Source: Gaiellasilicea sp963765705 (lineage in GTDB: Bacteria > Actinomycetota > Thermoleophilia > Gaiellales > Gaiellaceae). From it: DNA of 64,000 nt. Shown piece by piece: positions 25,510-33,914 of this stretch (position 1 is its first letter; each line of letters opens with the position of its first letter). Location: the NCBI GenBank assembly GCA_963765705.1, contig CAVXXJ010000006.1, positions 496,001-560,000 on the forward strand, read 5' to 3'. A model generated the notes under the pieces. The model searched no databases, was not told where the DNA came from, and saw nothing but the letters and a program-made list of their open reading frames with translations. The position numbers were made by a program, and so were the translations under genes.

Positions 25510-26484
25510 ATGGACGACGACCGTCGGGCCCGGCTCGCCGAGGCACAGAAGGAAGTGTCCACCCTCAACGAGCTGATCCTCCGCGACTGGCGCGCGCCGG
25601 CCGACAAACGGATACGGCTCGCCTGTGTGGACGCACGGCTGGTCGCCGAGTTCGTCGGCGAGTACCTCCAACCGGACATGGCGGCGATACACGCGGACCT
25701 GAGGCAGGACAAGGACTTCGTCGAGGCGTTCGAGATCATCCACCACACGGTCGTCGAGTTCAGAGGATGCCTGATCGCCATCGGGCAGACCGGCTCGAGT
25801 CCCGCCCTCGTCACCAAACTGACCCAGCTGGCGGCCGAGCTCCGCCAGTGGTTCGAAGAGGCGGTACGCGCGTTCGTCGCCGTCGTGAACGAGCAGTCCG
25901 CGAAGGACCAACGCCCTGCCGTGACACGAGCGAAGACCCTGGCCAGTGACCTGACGAGCCAGCTGCGGGCCACGCAGCTCATCCACATGGCCGACCAGAC
26001 ACTGGGAGAGGCAAAACACGCCTTCGACGAGACGCTGCGGGCCCAGGACCTGGCGAAGAAGGAGGCCGCGGCCGACGCCGCCACCAGCCACCTCGGCTCC
26101 GACTACGAAACCTACGCCGACCACGAAACCCGGATAGCCGACAAGCTTCGATGGGCCGTCGCCGGACTGATCACCACGATCAGTGGATGCGCGGTCAGTT
26201 TCCTCATCTGGGCCGGCGACGTGACGCTCGAGAACGAACTGGTCCGGCTCTCCGTCACCATTCCGCTCGCCGTACTCGCCGGCTACCTCGCCAAGGAATC
26301 GGCAAAACACCGCGTGGCCGCCCGTCGGGCCCGCGACCTGGCGATAGCCATGCGCACCGTGCGCGGCTACGCCGAACCACTCGACGACATCGGCCGGGAA
26401 CTTCAGCGAGCCCTGGGCCTGCGGGCATTCGGTGCGGGAACCGAGCAGCCGTCCGAACCAGAGAAAACCGACCGTGAGGACTGA
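25510..26484 (+). CDS. Coiled-coil protein with two membrane helices, unknown function
   Basis: Protein of 324 residues. Residues 1-200 are almost entirely helical and charged (ARLAEAQKEVSTLNELILRD; FVAVVNEQSAKDQRPAVTRA; LAKKEAAADAATSHLGSDYE). Two hydrophobic helices follow (LRWAVAGLITTISGCAVSFL; VRLSVTIPLAVLAGYLA), then a basic helical tail (KESAKHRVAARRARDLAIAM) and an acidic end. No enzyme motif is seen. It sits between the DUF4407-like gene (2 bases) and the tubulin-like gene (6 bases), so it is tightly co-expressed with both. It may tether the tubulin-like protein to the membrane; that is inference from position and shape only. Confidence 0.75.
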   Translation: MDDDRRARLAEAQKEVSTLNELILRDWRAPADKRIRLACVDARLVAEFVGEYLQPDMAAIHADLRQDKDFVEAFEIIHHTVVEFRGCLIAIGQTGSSPALVTKLTQLAAELRQWFEEAVRAFVAVVNEQSAKDQRPAVTRAKTLASDLTSQLRATQLIHMADQTLGEAKHAFDETLRAQDLAKKEAAADAATSHLGSDYETYADHETRIADKLRWAVAGLITTISGCAVSFLIWAGDVTLENELVRLSVTIPLAVLAGYLAKESAKHRVAARRARDLAIAMRTVRGYAEPLDDIGRELQRALGLRAFGAGTEQPSEPEKTDRED

Positions 26485-26490
26485 TCCGCG

Positions 26491-29400
26491 ATGAAGATTT
26501 ACCAACCGATGATGTTCGTCGGGCTCGGGGGGACCGGGTGCAAGGTCGGTGCCGAGCTGGAGAAGCGGCTGCGGGAGGAACTGTGCGGGCCGGACGGGAA
26601 CCGGTTGGTGCCCCGCATGCAGAGCCCGAACTTCCTGCCCTACCAGCTGCCGTCGTGCCTGCAGTTCGTGTACGCCGACCTGAGCACCAACGAGATGCAG
26701 CGGGTCCGCCGCGAGGTCGTGCCCGGCAGGGAACACGACCAGGCCGCGCAGAAGACCATGCACCAGATCACCGAGCTCGTGCCGTCGCGGCTGGGTAACT
26801 CCGCCGACGTCGCGCAGAGCCTGCGGATCAACTCAGACGAGGACACCATCCAGTGGCTGCCGTCGCGGGACAGCGATCCCCGGGTCGGGCCGCTGGTGCG
26901 GGGCGCGGGGCAGCTGCCGACGGTGGGGCGGGCCGTGTTGTTCGAGACCATCCGGCGCAACCCCGACACCGCGTTGCTGGGCATCAAGAAAGCGCTCGCC
27001 GCCATCAACGAGTCCGCCGGTGACCTGCTGGTCGCCAGCGAAGGCCGCACCCAGCGCGTGGACACCGTGATCGTGTTCGTCGTGTTCTCCGTGGCCGGCG
27101 GCACCGGCGCCGGGATCTACTACGACTACCTGCACCTCATCGGCGACCTCATGGCCAACGGCGGGAAACAGGCCGAGATCTACCCGCTGGCACTGATGCC
27201 CTCCGCGTTCGACGACGGCCAGGGCGGCGGCCGGCCCGCCGAGCTCAACGCAGGCGCGGCGCTGGTCGACCTGTTCCGGCTCATCGACGACCAGAACGCG
27301 CAAGGCTCACCGGACGAGCTGGACTCCTCTGGCGCGCACGGCGCGATCTCGGTCCGCTACCCACAGCTGGAGCAGGTGCAGCTGCTCCCGAACACGGTAC
27401 AGACCGCGTTCCTGTTCGGCCGGCCCGTCGGCGGGGTGCGCCGCGACGACCTCAACCGGTCGATGGTGTCCCTCATGGTGTCCCTGATCGGCGCCGGACC
27501 CAGCGACGGCGACGGTGACGACGACGGCGGCGCCAACCGGCCCTACCAGTCCTTCGCCGACGGCTTCATCAACAGCAAGGTGGACCGGCACGCGATCGCG
27601 GACACCGGCGTCGGCCGGCGCGGCGTCACCACCAGCGCCGTGGCCGCACTGACCACCCCGCTGCTCGAGCTCACCGACGTGGTCAGCTCACACCTGCTCG
27701 CCAACGCGGTCAACGAGCTGCTCGTGCCGCCCGGCGCCGCCGAGACGAACAAGCCCCACATCAGGAAGTTCATCACCGCCGCGGGACTCGACCGGCTGCT
27801 GGAGGCGATACCGGCGCGGATCCCGCCCGTGGGCAGCCCCGTCGGGTTCGGTGCCGTCGTCGCGGCACTCACCGAACGCGCCAACGCCATGGGCGCCAAC
27901 ATCGGTCGAGGCGAGGAAGCCCTTGCCGGGCCGGTCGCGACACTCGCGCAGGACTTCGACCCCACCGAGGCGACGGCAACACTGCTCCGCGAGGTCGACC
28001 TGTTCCGGCTGCACCGCACCGTCTTCGGCAACCACGACCTCACCGACCCGCTCGACAAAGGCGGTTTCCGGAGCCTGCTGGAAGGATGGCGGTCCCCGCC
28101 GGCCGCGCCACCCGGACTGCACTCCGCGGCCCCGCCGGTGCCGCAGAACCTGTCCCGCCGGTTCCTGCAGCGGCTCCGCATCGCCGACGACGAGGCACAG
28201 GCCGTGATCCGCCAGCAGGACGCCTGGTACGCCTGGCAGACCCGGCGGATCTGGAACGCCGCATGGAACGACAGCCACCGGCTGTGGGACCGGCCCTGGC
28301 AGGCGTACGTCGACGAGTTCCGGGCCATCCACGACGAGTTCGTCAACCACGCCCGCACCGACCCGCAACAGTTCGACCAACGCTCCAAGGACCTCTACAA
28401 GGCGCGGGTCGGCGTCACCTACCTGCTGCCACCCGAGGACCGCGGCCTCGAGGGCTTCTACCAGACCGTGCTCGCGCGCCTCAAGGACGACTACGCCGAA
28501 CACCTCGGCCCCAACGCACACGAGGGCCACGTGCTGAACCTGCTACTGGGGCAGGACGGCTGGACCGCCGCCTACACCAACGGCCGCCGCGACCCGGAAG
28601 CCGCCGTCGCGGCCGTGCGCCAGCGGATCAAGGTAGCGGTGACCGAGGTCGTGCGGCCAAGCGACCGCGGCCGCCCCGCGCTGGTGCCCAGAATGGAGGA
28701 CCTGCTCGACAACGCGGTCACACGACGGGACGGCACCGTCACCGACACCGACCTCAACCGGTTCCGGCAGAAGCTCGCCGAGCTCGTACCCGGCGGCTTC
28801 GCCCCGGACGGGCACGCGCCACTCAAAGTGCTGTTCACCTACCCCGCCGCCCAGGAGAACAACGACATCGAACGGTTCCTGCGCCGCGAGGTGTCCCTGC
28901 CCGTCGACATGGTCGGCGAACCCGAGTTCCGGGCCGTCCAGGCCGACTCGATGGTCGTCGTGCTCACCCGCAGCTCCATGGGCGTCACCGAGGTGCCCGA
29001 ACTGCGGCGTGTGGTCAAACTCTGGGCCGAAAGCCAACGCCGCCCCCAACCGCAGGACAGCCTGCCCTGGCGGCGGCGGCTGTCCCAGGACACCGGCTAC
29101 CTGCTCATGGCCGAACGCGACCACCAGCAGGTGCTGCACCGGCTGCTGTGCGCGGCATGGGACGGGAAGATCGTCATCGCCGGCGACCCCACCAGCCCCA
29201 ACCACGTCACCGTGGAGATCGGCAGCCGGGACTCGGTGTCGATGAAACTCGAGCTCGCCCCACTGGGGTCGCTGTCGTCGTGGGCCAGCCTGCTGCAGGC
29301 CTACGAGCGGTGGATCCTCACCGACGACAACCCCGCCCGCCGCAGCCTCGCCGCCCGGCTCATGTCAACCGTGCCCCTGAACGCCGACATCTCCCCGCAG

Positions 29401-29631
29401 CCACCCGCCCCCGAGTTCGGCGCGCTCGTCGACCTCGCCGGCGCCGAGCTGCTGAAGATCAAACAGGCCGAACAGCACCGGGTACTCAGCCGGGACCCGC
29501 AACTGGCCGTGTTCCGCCAGTTCTGGTCACGGACCCTGCCCGCGGCACTCAACCAGCAGCTCACGGTCGCCCCCAAGAACCTGCTCGACCTGCGGGACCA
29601 GGCGGACGCCGCGCACGACCTCGGTAAGTGA
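26491..29631 (+). CDS. Large tubulin-like GTPase domain protein (Tubulin_2 type)
   Basis: Protein of 1046 residues, the largest of the operon and probably cytoplasmic. The N-terminal third resembles tubulin/FtsZ: MMFVGLGGTGCKVGAELEKR (first nucleotide loop, residues 7-26), later LPTVGRAVLFE, and the signature loop VFSVAGGTGAGIYYDYLHLI with GGTGAG at 203-208. Like actinobacterial proteins of the Tubulin_2 family it carries a long C-terminal region (about 600 residues) with no recognised fold but with repeated Asp/Arg-rich helices. No membrane helix is seen. The frame is intact over the whole 3.1 kb. The expected activity is GTP-dependent assembly, not shown here. It lies between two membrane-protein genes, with 6 and 7 bases of spacing. 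Confidence 0.85.
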   Translation: MKIYQPMMFVGLGGTGCKVGAELEKRLREELCGPDGNRLVPRMQSPNFLPYQLPSCLQFVYADLSTNEMQRVRREVVPGREHDQAAQKTMHQITELVPSRLGNSADVAQSLRINSDEDTIQWLPSRDSDPRVGPLVRGAGQLPTVGRAVLFETIRRNPDTALLGIKKALAAINESAGDLLVASEGRTQRVDTVIVFVVFSVAGGTGAGIYYDYLHLIGDLMANGGKQAEIYPLALMPSAFDDGQGGGRPAELNAGAALVDLFRLIDDQNAQGSPDELDSSGAHGAISVRYPQLEQVQLLPNTVQTAFLFGRPVGGVRRDDLNRSMVSLMVSLIGAGPSDGDGDDDGGANRPYQSFADGFINSKVDRHAIADTGVGRRGVTTSAVAALTTPLLELTDVVSSHLLANAVNELLVPPGAAETNKPHIRKFITAAGLDRLLEAIPARIPPVGSPVGFGAVVAALTERANAMGANIGRGEEALAGPVATLAQDFDPTEATATLLREVDLFRLHRTVFGNHDLTDPLDKGGFRSLLEGWRSPPAAPPGLHSAAPPVPQNLSRRFLQRLRIADDEAQAVIRQQDAWYAWQTRRIWNAAWNDSHRLWDRPWQAYVDEFRAIHDEFVNHARTDPQQFDQRSKDLYKARVGVTYLLPPEDRGLEGFYQTVLARLKDDYAEHLGPNAHEGHVLNLLLGQDGWTAAYTNGRRDPEAAVAAVRQRIKVAVTEVVRPSDRGRPALVPRMEDLLDNAVTRRDGTVTDTDLNRFRQKLAELVPGGFAPDGHAPLKVLFTYPAAQENNDIERFLRREVSLPVDMVGEPEFRAVQADSMVVVLTRSSMGVTEVPELRRVVKLWAESQRRPQPQDSLPWRRRLSQDTGYLLMAERDHQQVLHRLLCAAWDGKIVIAGDPTSPNHVTVEIGSRDSVSMKLELAPLGSLSSWASLLQAYERWILTDDNPARRSLAARLMSTVPLNADISPQPPAPEFGALVDLAGAELLKIKQAEQHRVLSRDPQLAVFRQFWSRTLPAALNQQLTVAPKNLLDLRDQADAAHDLGK

Positions 29632-29638
29632 GGAACAC

Positions 29639-31822
29639 ATGGACACGACGAAGGTGGTCGTGCTGGACCTGCGGGACACACCGGGGGACCAGCCGACCGA
29701 GCTCGCGGGCGGCGTGGTCGTGCTCGACCACGCCCACTCACTGGTCGACCACGCCGACACCTTCCTGTCCCTGCTGGGCGAGGAAACCGTGACCGCCGTG
29801 GTGTGCGTGGCGATCGGCGAGGCCACCACCGGCAACACCCTCGACGGTGTCGTACTCGCCATCCCGCCGGCCCTGCGCTACGCCACCGTGCTGTGGGTCG
29901 GTGACCGCCGCGGCGTCGACTGGACACCGAACGGCACCCACCCCCGACCAGTCGACCAAGAGGGCCGCGACGCCCTCGACGACCTGGTCGCCGCGCTGCG
30001 CGTACCCAGCGTGTTCGACGCCGTGGCCGCACTCACCGAGGACATGGCGGGCGCGGCGATCAGCCCCGGCATCCGGCTGGTGTCCGGCGCCGCCGACCCC
30101 GCCGAGCTCGCCGACGCACGAGAGCTCGCGATGCGCACGCTGTGCGACCAGGACCGGCAGCCGTCCCAGACGCTCGGCGCCGCCCTACGCCAACTCGACG
30201 CCGCACACGACGCCGAAGGCGCCGTGCTGTCCGGGCCGCTCGCCGACGCCAGGACCACCGCGGTCCAACGGCTGCACCACGTCACCGCCCTCACCCAGAT
30301 CCTGGGCACCTGGAAGGCGTTGTTCGGCCGGCAACGCCCCACCCAACAGCTCGACGACCAGGTCCGCTGGGCCGGACGCGCCGCCGAGAACTACCGCCGC
30401 TACCTGCGTGAGCTGCTCGACCGCATGGACGGCCAGCTACAGGCCGAACACCCGCCCGTCGACAAGGTGCTCGAACTCGGTGTGCCAGAACCGAGACAAG
30501 CCCGGCCACACGAGATCGCCGACGGCATGCGCCACGCCATCGACACCCGCCTCGAAGACGGCACCTCCCTGTTCGTGCTCGCGCGCGAGCTACGTCTCGC
30601 GGCCGCGACCAGCGGTCCGCAGGGCTGCGCCACCGCCCTGTCCGAAGTGGACAAACGAGGACCGATCGTGCTCGAACCACCCCCGTTCCCGCGCTGGCCG
30701 CTCGGCCTTGGCACCCTGCCGCTGATCGTCCTGACCTGCGCCGTGCTGGCGGTGCTGCCCAGCCTCGGCTGGACCGCCGGCGGACTCCTCGCCCTTGGCT
30801 GGGCCACGGCCGGCTGGCTGCTGCTGGCACGCCGCCCAGGACCGGGCCGGGAGGTCGGGTTCGCCGCGTCCGCGATCCCCGCCGCGATGGCCTACGGCAC
30901 CGCCGGGCTCCTCGGCGTGCTCGGCGGCGCCGTCGCGACCCGGTTCCCGCTCACCCAGCTACCGGTGTCGCTACTGGCCGGCCGCCTGTCAGTCGTCGGT
31001 GTCGTGCTGCTCACCGTCGCGACCATCGCGTTCAGCTGGCGTCGCGCCGTCCGCGGCTGGCGTGCCGCACTCCACGTGGAGACCGTGCTCGGCACCCTCA
31101 TCGAGCTCACCCGCCTCACCGAGGACACCACGGCCCGCGAATGGCAGCCCATGCGGCGCCGTCGAGCGATCGCCGCGGCCGCCGAGGCCGTGGCCGCCGC
31201 CGTCGAGGAGATCGCCGGCGCCCTCGACGACGCCGGCCACCGGCTCTTCGCCACCGACGCCCTCGACACACGCCCCGAGCTGGCCGTCATCCGGCCCGTA
31301 CCCCGGGAACTGTCCGACGTCATCCGCGCCGACCTCGTCGACCTGTGCCGCGGCGCGCTCGAACCGGCCTGGCCGGTAGCCGAGACCGCCCACCGGGCCG
31401 CGCCCGGCGTCTACGCAAGACGACTCGACCTCCTGCTCGGCGAATACGGCGGGCACGTCCGGCAACGCGGCCTGCTGACCGCGCCCCCGTTCAGCCGCGA
31501 CCCCGCCGCCCGGGACGCGTTCACCGCCCGGATCTGGTCGGAGAAGTCCGCGGTCGCGGCCCTGCGCGTCGAAGTGGACGGCGACATGACCCAACTGTGC
31601 CGCAGCGGCCAGCTCGGCTACCTCAGCACCGCGTCACCACCCGTCCTGGTCCGGTTCGCGCCACGACAGGTGCGGCGCATCCTCGAACAGGACGCCGCGC
31701 ACCAGCAGCTCGCCGGCGACCCGGGCATCACCTGGAGCCACGACGGCGAACTGATCGGTGCGCTGCGGCTCGTGCCACTGCGCACCGAGTCCGTGCGCCA
31801 GGTCCTCGGCGGGGGGCGCTAG
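29639..31822 (+). CDS. Polytopic membrane protein of tubulin-like operon, unknown function
   Basis: Protein of 727 residues with three parts. Residues 1-340 are soluble and helix-rich (start VVVLDLRDTPGDQPTELAGG, then VLWVGDRRGVDW; helical bundle around LTQILGTWKALFGRQRPTQQ). Residues about 345-470 hold four or five membrane helices (LGTLPLIVLTCAVLAVLPSL; GGLLALGWATAGWLLLA; RLSVVGVVLLTVATIAFSW). The last 250 residues are again soluble. No motif of known enzymes was found. GAGGA lies just before the ATG; the TAG stop shares its last base with the GTG start of the next gene. In gene order it links the tubulin-like protein to the pseudokinase. Confidence 0.75.
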   Translation: MDTTKVVVLDLRDTPGDQPTELAGGVVVLDHAHSLVDHADTFLSLLGEETVTAVVCVAIGEATTGNTLDGVVLAIPPALRYATVLWVGDRRGVDWTPNGTHPRPVDQEGRDALDDLVAALRVPSVFDAVAALTEDMAGAAISPGIRLVSGAADPAELADARELAMRTLCDQDRQPSQTLGAALRQLDAAHDAEGAVLSGPLADARTTAVQRLHHVTALTQILGTWKALFGRQRPTQQLDDQVRWAGRAAENYRRYLRELLDRMDGQLQAEHPPVDKVLELGVPEPRQARPHEIADGMRHAIDTRLEDGTSLFVLARELRLAAATSGPQGCATALSEVDKRGPIVLEPPPFPRWPLGLGTLPLIVLTCAVLAVLPSLGWTAGGLLALGWATAGWLLLARRPGPGREVGFAASAIPAAMAYGTAGLLGVLGGAVATRFPLTQLPVSLLAGRLSVVGVVLLTVATIAFSWRRAVRGWRAALHVETVLGTLIELTRLTEDTTAREWQPMRRRRAIAAAAEAVAAAVEEIAGALDDAGHRLFATDALDTRPELAVIRPVPRELSDVIRADLVDLCRGALEPAWPVAETAHRAAPGVYARRLDLLLGEYGGHVRQRGLLTAPPFSRDPAARDAFTARIWSEKSAVAALRVEVDGDMTQLCRSGQLGYLSTASPPVLVRFAPRQVRRILEQDAAHQQLAGDPGITWSHDGELIGALRLVPLRTESVRQVLGGGR

Positions 31823-32823
31823 TGGCCACCACGACACGGTCCGTGCGCTGCCGCACCGTCCGAGGGGCACTGCTCGCGGTCGAACTGACCGACCGGGCGG
31901 AGTTCGTCACCCCCGGCTCCGTGCTGGAACAGCGGCTCGTGGTCGCCGCCAACCAGCAGGTGTTCGTCCGCAAATGGGTGTCGCGAACCAGGGGAGCCCG
32001 CGAACCGTGGCGCTACGACCTCCTCGACAACGAGATCCGGGCCGGTACCCGCCTCGGCCAGGTCCTCGGCGACCGGTACCCACCCGAGCTCGCCCGGCTC
32101 GCCGCCTACAACATGGACGCAGAAGAGCCGTTCGTGCTGCTGCACCAGTACCTCGGCGAACCGGCACTGGACGTCGCCGACCGGCTCGACGACACCGAAC
32201 GCCGCAACTTCCAGGTCGGCCTGCTCCGCGCACTGCAGACCACCGCCGCCGCCGGCGTCGTGCACGGCGCGGTCACCCTCGCCGCGCTGCGCTGGGACGG
32301 CCGCACCGTGCAGCTGGTCGACTTCGACCTCGCCGAACGCGCCGGCGAACCACGACGCCGCCGGACATCCCCGAGAACAGCCGCCCGCTCACCAGAACAA
32401 CTCGCCGGCACAGGCCCCGTCGACGTCCGCGACGACCTGTGGGGCGCCGGCCAGCTCATCCGCACCCTCTACCTGGGCGGCACCGTGAACGGCTGGCCAC
32501 CGGGGCAAGGCGGCGAACCCGAACGGCTGCGCGCGGTACTCGACCCGATCTTCGGTAACCCGGCAGAACAACGGCCCTACCCCGCCGACCTGCTGCGCAT
32601 GCTGCGGGCAGAAAACCGGACAGTCCCGGCACACGACCCGGACGACAGCCTCACGGCGGGCCGCGACCGGTTCGACCGGCACTGCGCCACCAAACGCCGC
32701 CCCACCGCGACACGGTCACCGGCAGACCCGGCCCCGAGGCCAGGCACCCGGGTCCTGCTGCCGTTGCTCGCCACGATCCTCGTCGTCGCGGTGGTCGTCA
32801 TCGGAATGGCGGTGCTCGCGTGA
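31822..32823 (+). CDS. Membrane-anchored protein-kinase-like protein, probable pseudokinase
   Basis: Protein of 333 residues with a kinase-like fold. Lys51 (VFVRKW) and Glu71 (LLDNEIRA) could form the usual salt bridge. The catalytic-loop His is kept, but the HRD aspartate is missing (VVHGAVTLAALRW), and the metal site reads VDFDL instead of DFG. The end of the activation segment (ARSPEQLAG) and DVRDDLWGAGQLIRTLYLG match Ser/Thr kinases. A basic Pro-rich linker leads to one C-terminal membrane helix (VLLPLLATILVVAVVVIGMA). So it keeps the kinase shape but probably not phosphotransfer. The GTG start overlaps the previous stop, and its own stop overlaps the next GTG as GTGA: translational coupling. 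Confidence 0.75.
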   Translation: MATTTRSVRCRTVRGALLAVELTDRAEFVTPGSVLEQRLVVAANQQVFVRKWVSRTRGAREPWRYDLLDNEIRAGTRLGQVLGDRYPPELARLAAYNMDAEEPFVLLHQYLGEPALDVADRLDDTERRNFQVGLLRALQTTAAAGVVHGAVTLAALRWDGRTVQLVDFDLAERAGEPRRRRTSPRTAARSPEQLAGTGPVDVRDDLWGAGQLIRTLYLGGTVNGWPPGQGGEPERLRAVLDPIFGNPAEQRPYPADLLRMLRAENRTVPAHDPDDSLTAGRDRFDRHCATKRRPTATRSPADPAPRPGTRVLLPLLATILVVAVVVIGMAVLA

Positions 32824-33914
32824 GCACACCCCCGCACACCCCGAGAATGGTGCGCTGCCCGACCTGCGCCGACGACTTCCCGTGGCCGGACGACCCGACG
32901 ATCGCGCTCTACGACGAGGTGAACGACGCCTACGAAATGGTCGACGTGTCGCCGATGCCGCCGGGGAAACGAGCCGACCTGGCCCGGCATGGCTACCGGC
33001 AGTGCCCGAACCCGTCCGCCGACACCCCACGGCACTACCTGCCCGCCACCTACGCCGACTACCAGGAACCACTCGTGATCGGCCTCGTCGGCGCACCCGC
33101 CTCCGGGAAGACACACCTGCTGACCGCGATGATCCGACAGGCCTACCGGGACGGCCTGCGCGCACACCGCGTCAGCGTCGCCGCACTCGACTTCCGCCGC
33201 CACGCCGACTTCCGGCACCGGTTCGTCGAACCGTTCGAACAAGGCGGCCAACTCGCCGGCACCGACGCCGGGATCGTCGAAGCCGCCGACATCCTGCTGC
33301 TACGCGGCCCCGGCGGCGAACGACCGGTCACCTTCTTCGACGTCGCCGGCGAGGACTTCGAAAGCACCGCCGCCCGCAACCGCGCCACCCGCTTCCTGAT
33401 CGGCGCCAGCGCGGTCATCTTCGTGTGCCCGTCAGAGGACCCACAGGACGGCGGCCGGCCGGCCGCCCCGAGCGAGAACCGCTCCTTCGACCTCGCCGTC
33501 GAACGCCTACGCAACAGACCCGACAGCGCGAACCCACTCCCCGTCGCGATCGCCGTCACCAAATCCGACCGGCTCCGCTACGTGCCGCCAGCCGAACGCT
33601 GGCTACGCCAACACGACGACCAACCACTCAACGCGACCCGCATCAAGGACGAGAGCCGCGACGTCTACGCCTACCTGCACCACATCGGCGCACACGCGGC
33701 ACTGCGCCCGTTCGACGCGTTCCCCCGCTGCACACTGCACTTCGTCTCCGCCAGCGGCACCGACGCCGTCCCGGTCGACCCGGACGCCGAAGTGCCGGAA
33801 ATGTACTTCCCGCGCGGAGTTCGCCCGACCCGTGTGCTGGAACCGCTGGCCGCCATCCTCGCGATGACCGGCGTGATCACGGGCCCGGAAGCGCAGAAGG
33901 TGGGCATGCCATGA
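32820..33914 (+). CDS. TRAFAC-like GTPase (DO-GTPase2-like) with N-terminal Cys motif
   Basis: Soluble protein of 364 residues. A short N-terminal segment has CPTC (Cys13, Cys16) and another Cys62, perhaps a degenerate zinc ribbon. The P-loop is GLVGAPASGKTHL (residues 88-100). The Walker B/switch II segment reads FFDVAGEDF with Asp174, and TKSD (247-250) is the base-specificity motif, so guanine nucleotide is expected. The VAGED element is seen in the GTPases placed next to GAP1-type proteins in predicted prokaryotic conflict systems. It starts within the pseudokinase stop (GTGA) and ends overlapping the ATG of the GAP1-like gene (ATGA), so the three are made together. Confidence 0.82.
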   Translation: MSTPPHTPRMVRCPTCADDFPWPDDPTIALYDEVNDAYEMVDVSPMPPGKRADLARHGYRQCPNPSADTPRHYLPATYADYQEPLVIGLVGAPASGKTHLLTAMIRQAYRDGLRAHRVSVAALDFRRHADFRHRFVEPFEQGGQLAGTDAGIVEAADILLLRGPGGERPVTFFDVAGEDFESTAARNRATRFLIGASAVIFVCPSEDPQDGGRPAAPSENRSFDLAVERLRNRPDSANPLPVAIAVTKSDRLRYVPPAERWLRQHDDQPLNATRIKDESRDVYAYLHHIGAHAALRPFDAFPRCTLHFVSASGTDAVPVDPDAEVPEMYFPRGVRPTRVLEPLAAILAMTGVITGPEAQKVGMP

